Source of the DNA: Kiritimatiellia bacterium
GTDB lineage: Bacteria > Verrucomicrobiota > Kiritimatiellia > RFP12 > UBA1067
Length of the DNA stretch: 5,725 nucleotides
Assembly (NCBI GenBank): GCA_017411125.1
Contig: JAFPNP010000073.1
Coordinates: forward strand, 1-5,725
Direction: 5' to 3'
The notes under the pieces were generated by a model. That model was not told the origin of the DNA. It did not search any database and saw only the letters and a program-made list of their open reading frames with translations. Shown one piece after another: positions 1-4,662 of this stretch. Position numbers and translations under genes: made by a program. How positions within the stretch are numbered: position 1 is the stretch's first letter; every line of letters begins with the position of its first letter.

Positions 1-24
1 ACCTCGTAAGGGCAGCAGCACATG

Positions 25-120
25 CCTTAGGGGATATAATCACAAACACCCCACTTTATGCACACAAACACCCCACCTTGTGTACACAAATACCCCACTT
101 TGTGCATATATCCCTATAGG
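25..120. repeat. Inverted repeat framing the 22-bp repeat array
   Basis: CCTTAGGGGATATA at 25-38 and TATATCCCTATAGG at 107-120 are inverted copies matching at 11 of 14 positions. The second arm starts directly after the last 22-bp unit and the first ends 2 nt before the first unit, so the array sits exactly between them. The same core recurs after the glycosidase gene (3751-3764, 3795-3808). It could be a small mobile-element remnant or a protein-binding cassette; nothing in it codes. Confidence 0.55.
41..106. repeat. Three tandem 22-bp palindromic repeats
   Basis: Units lie at 41-62, 63-84 and 85-106 with no spacers. Units 1 and 3 differ at two positions and unit 2 differs from each at three or four. 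Each unit begins CACAAA and ends with TTTGTG, CTTGTG or TTTATG before a 2-nt joint, so each can form a roughly 6-bp stem around an ACCCCAC core; unit 3 pairs perfectly (CACAAA with TTTGTG). Head-to-tail dyad units resemble iterated protein-binding sites or iterons. The absence of spacers argues against CRISPR. Confidence 0.85.
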
Positions 121-155
121 GGAAGCACGGGATTCCTTTGGCGCGGCGCGTCGAG

Positions 156-194
156 CACTCCCCGCCGGTCCGCGTGCCGGAGGCGGGCGGAGTG
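156..194. repeat. GC-rich imperfect hairpin
   Basis: CACTCCCCGCC at 156-166 pairs with GGCGGGCGGAGTG at 182-194 with a two-base bulge; the inner CCGG tracts can extend the stem. It is preceded by a 15-mer (137-151) that recurs exactly at 5350-5364, at the edge of another palindromic block. No T-run follows, so it is not an obvious terminator. It is probably a member of a dispersed palindromic intergenic family. Confidence 0.5.
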
Positions 195-232
195 GAAATA
201 TCATACAGGCCGCGGCAAGGTGCCGGGCGGGA

Positions 233-353
233 TTTGCAAAACTAAACGCAACCCTCCCCTAGGGGAGGGTCTGGCTCTCCATGTCCACAACTGCCCCTTT
301 GACCTCTCTTCCCATGCCTTTGCAGAACTAAACGCTTCAGGGACTTGCGTTTA
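233..353. repeat. TAAACGC repeats: 17-bp direct pair plus inverted copy
   Basis: TTTGCAAAACTAAACGC at 233-249 recurs with one mismatch at 319-335, and the reverse complement of TAAACGC lies at 347-353. The second and third copies can form a 7-bp stem (329-335 with 347-353, 11-nt loop) followed by CCTTTT, a weak terminator-like arrangement that could end transcription entering from upstream. The palindrome at 251-270 lies between the direct copies. Confidence 0.45.
251..270. repeat. Perfect 20-bp palindrome
   Basis: ACCCTCCCCT is followed immediately by its exact reverse complement with no loop, centred on CCTAGG. The lack of a loop suits a dimeric protein site or cruciform better than an RNA terminator. 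It sits about 150 bp upstream of the promoter at 418-426, rather far for a simple operator. Confidence 0.6.
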
Positions 354-417
354 CCTTTTCAAACCGCAGCCAAAAAATGGGTAAACTCCAGAATCAGTGG
401 CGGTTCTGCGGAGATTA

Positions 418-426
418 TGATATAAT
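418..426 (+). promoter_or_regulatory. Extended -10 sigma70-type promoter
   Basis: TGA-TATAAT is a consensus extended -10 element. The hexamer about 17 nt upstream (TGGCGG, 398-403) is not a recognisable -35, which extended -10 promoters tolerate. Transcription would start near 432-434, giving a leader of about 25 nt before the AAGGAG at 443-448. It is the only convincing promoter upstream of DUF4160-DUF2442-LRR-glycosidase and may serve all four. Confidence 0.65.
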
Positions 427-457
427 ACACGGCGTGATCAAGAAGGAGAAATGCCTT

Positions 458-496
458 ATGGGACGAGTGTCTGCATTTTGGGGTATGGTTCTTTAA
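458..496 (+). pseudogene. Out-of-frame N-terminus of the DUF4160 gene
   Basis: ATG at 458 lies 9 nt after AAGGAG (443-448) and encodes MGRVSAFWGMVL followed by TAA at 494. From family knowledge, intact DUF4160 proteins start with about nine residues, then (F/Y/W)G(I/M)(V/I)(I/L)xMY. These twelve residues fit, and the next family residues, MY, appear at 498 in another frame. Removing one A from 495-496 would give GMVLYMYPEK in one frame. This is thus the true start, split off by a one-base insertion, or a base-calling error in a short A run. Confidence 0.7.
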
Positions 497-497
497 C

Positions 498-728
498 ATG
501 TACCCGGAAAAGAACGGTCGCCACAAACGACCGCATGTCCATGTTTTGTACGGAGATGAAGAATGTGTGCTTTCTGTCCCAGAAGGTGAGGTGTTGGCAG
601 GAGAGATGCCGGGGCGGCAGTTGCGCAACGCCCAGACGTTCATAGACATGCGAACCGAGGAACTCATGCTGAACTGGAAGCTTTGCATGGAAGGCAAGGA
701 CGTCGTGTGGGTCGATCCAATCCGATAG
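498..728 (+). CDS. DUF4160 family protein, N-terminus split by frameshift
   Basis: A 76-aa reading frame covers most of the small DUF4160 fold. Visible family features are the MYPEKNGRHKRPHVHV segment (residues 1-16, with the PHxHV motif), the strand/turn YGDEECVLSVPEGEVLAG, the GRQLRNA helix and the final NWKLCMEGK. The ATG at 498 has no good ribosome binding site; the real start is probably 458, one frame away, giving about 90 residues, the usual family length. Translation from 498 alone would lose the first strand and may be inactive. The stop codon overlaps the Shine-Dalgarno of the DUF2442 gene 9 nt downstream, indicating co-translation. DUF4160 and DUF2442 genes are often paired and have been suggested to act as toxin-antitoxin-like modules; the biochemical function is unknown. 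Probably cytoplasmic. Confidence 0.75.
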   Translation: MYPEKNGRHKRPHVHVLYGDEECVLSVPEGEVLAGEMPGRQLRNAQTFIDMRTEELMLNWKLCMEGKDVVWVDPIR

Positions 729-737
729 GAGGCTATT

Positions 738-989
738 ATGTTGATGGAACGTGTAAAAGAGGTTAGGGCATTGCCGGATTACCGCCTTGATGTCATTTTC
801 CGCAATGGCGAAAGAGGTATATTTGACTGCAAACCATATCGGGGCTATGAATGCCTTTCCGGGATTTGGGCGGACGGGGTTTTCGATAAAGTGGTTGCCG
901 ATCATGGCACGGTTATGTGGCCAAACGGAGCAGACCTGTGTCCTGACGAAGTATATGACAATTCGACAAAGAAAGGAACTATGAAATGA
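738..989 (+). CDS. DUF2442 domain protein
   Basis: This 83-aa protein matches DUF2442 along its length: VKEVRALPDYRLDVIFRNGERGIFDCKPY (residues 5-33) is the N-terminal two-strand signature, and the near C-terminal VMWPNGADLCPDEVYD (about 59-74) is the family hallmark WPNGADL. There is no signal peptide, so it is cytoplasmic. AGGAGG at 727-732 overlaps the preceding stop codon and sits 5 nt before the ATG at 738; an in-frame ATG at 744 is the alternative start. Proteins of this family are small, often partnered with DUF4160, and of unproven function; a DNA-binding or antitoxin-like role has been proposed but is not visible here. The last codons overlap the next gene by ATGA (986-989), so translation is probably coupled. 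The reading frame is intact, unlike its partner. Confidence 0.85.
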   Translation: MLMERVKEVRALPDYRLDVIFRNGERGIFDCKPYRGYECLSGIWADGVFDKVVADHGTVMWPNGADLCPDEVYDNSTKKGTMK

Positions 990-1361
990 CCAAGAGACTG
1001 CTGATGCTGGCTGTGGCGCTTGCCGCGGCGTTTGGCGCATGGGCCGAAACGGAAACCGTCGGCGGTTACACGTGGACGTACCGCATCAATGGCAACACGG
1101 CGGAGGTTTATAGGAAATGGCAACACGGCGGAGGTTTATAGGAATTGGTATTCGCCTGCCATCTCGCCATCGCCGACAGGTGCCGTGACGATTCCCTCCA
1201 CACTCGGCGGCAAGTCCGTGACGAGCATCGGGTATGATGCGTTCTACGATCTGCGCTTCATTCCGCAGGTATGGACGAGCGCGGAGGCGAAGGACTACGC
1301 AACGGCGTTCCCTGTCGCAGAACAGTCCAAGGCGCACGGAATCATCGTCATCATGAGATAG
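986..1361 (+). pseudogene. Exported BspA-like LRR protein, broken by 28-bp duplication
   Basis: The gene starts at an ATG overlapping the DUF2442 stop (ATGA), with AAAGGAA 7 nt upstream. The first 20 residues form a clear Sec signal peptide: MTKR, the hydrophobic LLMLAVALAAAFG, then AWA with cleavage before ETE. The frame continues TVGGYTWTYRINGNTAEVYR and then stops at a TAG at 1111. Bases 1088-1115 are repeated exactly at 1116-1143. Removing one copy joins this frame to the frame ending at 1361, restoring an uninterrupted product of about 115 aa: AEVYRNWYSPAISPSPTGAV, then TIPSTLGGKSVTSIGYDAFYD, which is an LRR_5 (BspA-type) repeat, then a tail ending AHGIIVIMR. Intact homologues usually carry many such repeats, so this was short even before the duplication. 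The product would be a secreted or surface adhesion-type protein. The lesion may be a recent mutation, a reversible slippage switch, or an assembly artefact. Confidence 0.85.
1088..1143 (+). repeat. Exact 28-bp tandem duplication inside the LRR gene
   Basis: Positions 1088-1115 and 1116-1143 are identical; base 1144 also matches and then identity ends. Because 28 is not a multiple of three, the second copy shifts the frame and brings a TAG into use at 1111. Only the single-copy version gives a continuous LRR protein. Confidence 0.95.
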
Positions 1362-1385
1362 CCAGACAAGTAAGGAACGGACCAA

Positions 1386-3707
1386 ATGAATATTTGCAAG
1401 AAAACCTCTGAATCTTCACACGGCCTTCTGGCGAAAGGCGCCAGATTTTCCGTCGTGGTCTGCTTGTCGGTCTTTGCCATGACCGCGAGCCGGGCCGGTA
1501 CGGTCAAAAAGGTGTGCGAGCCGTTTCCGCTCGGCGCGGCCACGCTCGGCGACGGGCCGTTCGCGGAAGCGTTCGCCACGAACCGCGTGTACCTGCTCGG
1601 CTTGCTCAACCCGGACCGCCTTCTCGCGGAGTTCCGTGCGGTCGCCGGTCTCCGGCAGAAGGCCGTCCGGTACGGCGGATGGGAGGCGCAGGGCATCAAC
1701 GGGCATTCGCTTGGGCACTATTTGAGCGCCGTCTCGCAGCTTTACGCCGTGACCAAGGACCCGGTGGCGAAGGCGCGGGTCGACTACATCGTGGACGAGC
1801 TTGCCGAATGCCAGCGGGCGAACAAGAACGGCTATGTCATGACCATTCCGCCCGGCAAGGTCTGGGACAAAGTGCGCAACGGAACGTTCTCCGCCGGCGA
1901 TTTCGCCGTATGCGGATGGTGGGTTCCGCTGTACACCCTCCACAAAGTCTTCGCAGGCCTGCGCGACGCATACCGACATGCCGGGAACGCAAGGGCTCTT
2001 GACGTGGAGCGCAGGCTCGCCGACTGGTATCTCGGCGTTGTCGGCGGCCTGGATGACGCCAAGCTCCAGTCTTTGCTGCGCAGCGAATGGGGGGGCTTGA
2101 ACGAAACGTTCGCCCAGCTCTACGAGGACACGGGCGACAGCCGCTACCTCGACGCCGCATGGCGGAAATTCCACCAGCACGAGGCTTTGGACCCTCTGAT
2201 GCGCGGCACGGACAATCTGGACGGCAAGCACGCGAACGTGTACATCCCGAAGATAGTCGGCCTCTCCCTACTCTATTCGATCACCGGCCGTCCGGAGTTC
2301 CGCACGGCGGTGGACACGTTCTGGGAGTCGATGACCCGCAAGCGGGCGTTCGTCACCGGCGGCCACGGCGAGCACGAGTATCTGTACGACGTTTCGTGTA
2401 CGGCTCAGATGCTTACCGACCAGAACAACGAGGCTTGCGGCATATACAATCTCCACCGCATCGCGGAGCGCACGTTCACCTGGCATCCGACGGCGGCTAC
2501 GATGGACTACGTGGAACGGTCGCTTGTCAACCAGTTGCTCGCCCATATCGGCCGCAAGCCCGGCGAATACTGTTACTTCCTCAGCCAGCGGCTCGCCGAC
2601 ACCAAGAAGTTCTCCAAACCCTACGACTCGTGGTGGTGCTGCGTGGGTACCGGCATGGAGAATCCGCAGCTGTACGCCGCGCTCTCGTACTACCACGGCG
2701 CGGATTCGCTGTGGGTGAACCTGTACCATGCCACAACCCTGCGTTGGCCGGAAAAGGGATTTACGCTTGCCGCGTCCACGCGTTTTCCGGATGAAGACAC
2801 GGTGCGCTACAGAATATCCGCCGAAAAGCCAGTCGAGATCGAATTGCGCTTCCGTCATCCGTGGTGGTGTGCAGATCCGACGCTCGAAATCGGCGGCAAG
2901 GCCGTGCAGACAAAGACGGACGCCTCCGGTTATTTCGCCGTGCGCCGCGTCTGGAAGGACGGCGACGGCATTGAACTTCGTCTGCCGATGCGTCTGCGCT
3001 CCGAGCCCCTCCCCCATTCCGGCGGCGCCTATGCGGCGTTCATGCTGGGGCCGCAGGTGATGGCGGGCGTGGCACTGTCCAAGACCGAGGCGGCGAGGGA
3101 GCGCGACCGTGTGATCGTGGCGGACGATGCGAATGCCGCATCGCCGCCGGACGACCTGCGGTTGATGCCTTTCTGGAAAGTCTACAGGGAACGCTACACG
3201 ATCTACTATCCCGTTTCGAGCCGGGCCAAGTACGCCGAACTGGTAAAGGCGCGCGCCGAAAAGGCGGCAAGAGAGGCGGCCGATCGCGCAAGAACGGTCG
3301 ACAGCGTGCGGCCCGCGTTCCAGCAGGACGAGGTGAACCACTCCTGCACCGGCGAGGCGACAAGCATCGGCACTGCCTACAACAGAAAGTACCGCTGCGC
3401 AGAAGCACGGGCGAAAAAAGGCTGGTTCTCGTATCGCCTTGCGTGCGATCCGGAGAAGCCGTGCGAGCTCGTATGCACTTGGTGTGGATACGACGGTGGA
3501 CGCACGTTCGACATCCTCGTGGATGAAACCCGCGTGGCTTCGGTGCGGCTCAAGATGCGCAAGGAGACGATGGTGGATGAGGTCTACGCTCTTCCCGCCG
3601 AGCTCACGCGCGGCAAGCGCTTCGTCACGGTGCGTTTTCAGGGCAATGCGGAAACCGAAAGATGGGTCGGAGGCCTCTTCGGCCTCAAACTCATGCGTTC
3701 GCGTTAG
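1386..3707 (+). CDS. Exported GH127/GH146-type beta-L-arabinofuranosidase
   Basis: This 773-aa protein belongs to the DUF1680 superfamily, which hydrolyses terminal beta-L-arabinofuranose from plant glycans using a zinc-bound cysteine. Residues 1-37 look like a signal peptide with a long N-region and the hydrophobic core FSVVVCLSVFAM, cleaved near SRA-G, so it acts in the periplasm or outside. Residues about 45-430 form the (alpha/alpha)6 catalytic domain. By family knowledge (HypBA1 Glu338-x-Cys340 and Cys417-Cys418) the zinc site maps to Glu349-Ala-Cys351 and Cys418-Cys419 in SWWCCVGTGMEN; one of the paired cysteines is the nucleophile. Glu329 in GGHGE is the likely acid/base. Beta-sandwich domains follow to about 610, then a charged helix KYAELVKARAEKAAREAADR and a C-terminal beta domain (about 640-773, SVRPAFQQDEVNHS to VGGLFGLKLM), as in GH146-like members. 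AAGGA at 1372-1376 is 9 nt before the ATG. The gene is intact and 24 nt after the LRR pseudogene, so probably read from the 418-426 promoter. GH127 versus GH146 and exact substrate are not settled by sequence. Confidence 0.92.
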   Translation: MNICKKTSESSHGLLAKGARFSVVVCLSVFAMTASRAGTVKKVCEPFPLGAATLGDGPFAEAFATNRVYLLGLLNPDRLLAEFRAVAGLRQKAVRYGGWEAQGINGHSLGHYLSAVSQLYAVTKDPVAKARVDYIVDELAECQRANKNGYVMTIPPGKVWDKVRNGTFSAGDFAVCGWWVPLYTLHKVFAGLRDAYRHAGNARALDVERRLADWYLGVVGGLDDAKLQSLLRSEWGGLNETFAQLYEDTGDSRYLDAAWRKFHQHEALDPLMRGTDNLDGKHANVYIPKIVGLSLLYSITGRPEFRTAVDTFWESMTRKRAFVTGGHGEHEYLYDVSCTAQMLTDQNNEACGIYNLHRIAERTFTWHPTAATMDYVERSLVNQLLAHIGRKPGEYCYFLSQRLADTKKFSKPYDSWWCCVGTGMENPQLYAALSYYHGADSLWVNLYHATTLRWPEKGFTLAASTRFPDEDTVRYRISAEKPVEIELRFRHPWWCADPTLEIGGKAVQTKTDASGYFAVRRVWKDGDGIELRLPMRLRSEPLPHSGGAYAAFMLGPQVMAGVALSKTEAARERDRVIVADDANAASPPDDLRLMPFWKVYRERYTIYYPVSSRAKYAELVKARAEKAAREAADRARTVDSVRPAFQQDEVNHSCTGEATSIGTAYNRKYRCAEARAKKGWFSYRLACDPEKPCELVCTWCGYDGGRTFDILVDETRVASVRLKMRKETMVDEVYALPAELTRGKRFVTVRFQGNAETERWVGGLFGLKLMRSR

Positions 3708-3855
3708 CCCCCCCCCTAGGTCCAGAATTCCCACTCCATAGGCTTGCGCCGATATCCCTCTAGATCTAAAATTCCCCTCGCAAGGGCTTTCTCCGATATC
3801 CCCATGGGTTTGGCGCAAAGCCTCTTCTAAGCGGCATTGTTTTCCCGCCACGCGC
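3708..3855. other. Non-coding stretch after the glycosidase, C9 tract and repeats
   Basis: Nine consecutive C residues (3708-3716) follow the TAG stop directly and lead into the 44-bp repeats. CCCT-CGCA-AGGG at 3775-3786 followed by CTTTCT is the only terminator-like hairpin near the gene end and is weak (4 bp). No gene is visible. Confidence 0.55.
3715..3802. repeat. Two degenerate 44-bp tandem repeats
   Basis: Units at 3715-3758 and 3759-3802 share about 70% identity, both containing an AATTCCC block near the start and ending CCGATATCCC. Each unit, and the sequence after the second, begins with a 6-bp palindrome: CCTAGG at 3715, TCTAGA at 3759 and CCATGG at 3802. The GATATCCC-plus-palindrome core also occurs at the left end of the window. 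Confidence 0.6.
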
Positions 3856-3883
3856 GAATCCCCGTCCGCAAGGGCGGGGATTC
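3856..3883. repeat. 12-bp hairpin with GCAA tetraloop
   Basis: Bases 3856-3867 (GAATCCCCGTCC) pair with 3872-3883 over 12 bp, with one T-G wobble when read as RNA, around the loop GCAA, a stable GNRA type. No T-run follows on either strand, so it is not a standard terminator, although it could still protect the 3' end of the glycosidase mRNA. The right arm runs straight into the -10 element at 3885-3893. Confidence 0.75.
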
Positions 3884-3884
3884 G

Positions 3885-3893
3885 TGGTATACT
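3885..3893 (+). promoter_or_regulatory. Extended -10 promoter TGG-TATACT
   Basis: The same TGG-TATACT element as at 5484-5492. The -35 position (about 3865-3870, TCCGCA) falls in the hairpin and does not match consensus. Transcription would start near 3900. It may originally have served the FISUMP gene downstream, whose start is now lost, or a small RNA over 3900-4023. Confidence 0.5.
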
Positions 3894-3899
3894 AGTGCC

Positions 3900-4023
3900 A
3901 CACGGCGATGGATTTACTGGAAACAACCAAGACAACTTTCAAAAACAACTTTCTTCTGCGAGCGAAACTTGAACAAGGCCGTTGGCGAAGTTCAAGGCGC
4001 GTCCGAAGGGCGAAGTCGTTTTT
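3900..4023 (+). ncRNA. Possible small RNA or leader, structured
   Basis: The stretch follows the promoter at 3885-3893. It contains CTTGAAC (3968-3974) pairing with GTTCAAG (3990-3996) around an inner GCC-GTT-GGC stem, then CGTCC-GAA-GGGCG (4000-4012), then T5 at 4019-4023. Six bases separate the last stem from the T run, which weakens the terminator reading. A 50-codon ORF (ATG 3908 to TAA 4060) overlaps but has no ribosome binding site and a low-complexity Arg/Pro tail. It resembles no RNA family I recognise. Confidence 0.2.
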
Positions 4024-4135
4024 GAGCCCCCCGCCCACGGCTGCGCCGTGTGTGACTTAATTCAGATAACTTGTGGGCTCTCCGCTGGAAGAACACAATA
4101 TATTGTGATTTTGCGTGTAGTTATAGACGAGTAAT
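4024..4135. other. Gene-free stretch with AT-rich patch and two palindromes
   Basis: CACGGC-TGC-GCCGTG (4036-4050) is a tight 6-bp hairpin. Bases 4056-4135 are distinctly AT-richer than the surroundings and contain the perfect 14-bp palindrome CACAATATATTGTG (4094-4107) followed by ATTTTG. This could be a regulator site or the edge of an insertion or deletion that removed the start of the next gene. No protein is visible. Confidence 0.5.
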
Positions 4136-4618
4136 GTGTTCAGTTTCATTTTTACTTCGTCGCACTGTCCAACATACAACAAGTCCATCGCCACGCTCCA
4201 GAGCGAAGGCTGGATTGTAGACAACAACGGCACGTATGTTGTCCTTGCTCCTTCGCATGACGCTGCGTACGTCCATTGGGGCGGCGGCTGGCGGATGTCG
4301 ACGTACCAGGAACTGTACGACCTTTGCTCCAACAAGTGCGATTGGACGTGGACGACGCAGAACGGCGTGAAGGGCTATATCGTGCGCGGCCGGGGCGCGT
4401 ACGCTTCTAATAGCATCTTCCTCCCCGCCGCCGGCTACGGCAATGGGATTTAGTTCTACTTTTCCGGTTCGTACGGCGACTACTGGTCGTCCGTCCCGTA
4501 CTTGGGCTACGACTACTTGAGGAGCCTCTACTTCAATTCGAGCAGCCATAGCACGGGCTACGACTACGGCCGCCGCTACGGGCGGTCTGTTCGCCCCGTC
4601 CAAGGGTTCACCAAATAG
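4136..4618 (+). pseudogene. FISUMP/DUF1566-like surface lectin domain, decayed
   Basis: One frame runs from after the TAG at 4124 to the TAG at 4616 and reads as the C-terminal C-type-lectin-like domain common in surface proteins of Bacteroidota, Fibrobacter and Kiritimatiellota. Visible blocks are the VHWGGGWRMSTYQELYDLC core, CDWTWTTQNGVKGYIVRGRG, YASNSIFLPAAGYGNG, then GSYGDYWSSVPY and the terminal YGRSVRPVQGFTK. Two lesions are seen. There is no credible start: the only start is a GTG at 4136 without a ribosome binding site, and no signal peptide or N-terminal domains remain. An in-frame TAG at 4451 splits GYGNGI from FYFSGS, where homologues typically have a Ser or Thr, so TCG to TAG is a one-base explanation. 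Both halves stay in the same frame, so the stop is recent or read through. Intact relatives are exported, with the lectin fold at the C-terminus; ligand unknown. Confidence 0.8.
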
Positions 4619-4633
4619 CGAGCGTAGCGAGCG
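4616..4633. repeat. 9-bp tandem repeat at the FISUMP stop codon
   Basis: TAGCGAGCG occurs twice in a row (4616-4624, 4625-4633); the first copy contains the stop codon. A short slippage-type duplication with no coding effect. Confidence 0.6.
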
Positions 4634-4662
4634 CATTCAATTCTTTAAACGAGAAGGAGCGA

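Larger units (their letters stand above)
1..420. other. Repeat-rich intergenic region without a supported gene
   Basis: No reading frame here looks like a protein; the ORFs starting at 58 and 80 simply translate the tandem repeats and a GC-rich stem. The stretch holds the 22-bp repeats (41-106), the inverted repeat framing them (25-38 and 107-120), a GC-rich imperfect stem (156-194), a perfect palindrome (251-270) and TAAACGC motifs. Bases 3-12 also resemble 3777-3787 after the glycosidase gene. The region ends in the promoter of the following gene cluster. Confidence 0.7.

Noticed and set aside
41..106. CRISPR array
   Set aside because: The units abut with no spacers, there are only three of them, and no cas gene is present.
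58..384. 108-codon ORF at the left end
   Set aside because: It translates tandem repeats and palindromes and has no family resemblance or ribosome binding site.
456..1040. 194-codon minus-strand ORF over DUF4160/DUF2442
   Set aside because: Antisense to two recognised plus-strand genes, with no recognisable protein features.
3775..3790. Intrinsic terminator for the glycosidase
   Set aside because: The stem is only 4 bp and is followed by CTTTCT rather than a clean T-run; too weak to annotate as a terminator.
2268..3935. 555-codon minus-strand ORF antisense to the glycosidase, and another at 1416-2231
   Set aside because: Both are shadows of a GC-rich gene read in reverse; the products are rich in Arg, His and Ala, match no family I know, and lack a ribosome binding site. 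The plus-strand gene has a complete domain match.
3908..4060. 50-codon ORF after the 3885-3893 promoter
   Set aside because: No Shine-Dalgarno, an Arg/Pro-rich low-complexity tail, and coincidence with stem-forming sequence; no protein-like pattern.
4451..4453. TAG reassigned to an amino acid
   Set aside because: TAG is the natural stop of the DUF4160, LRR, glycosidase and FISUMP frames and of the frame ending at 5313, so reassignment would extend nearly every gene in the window.
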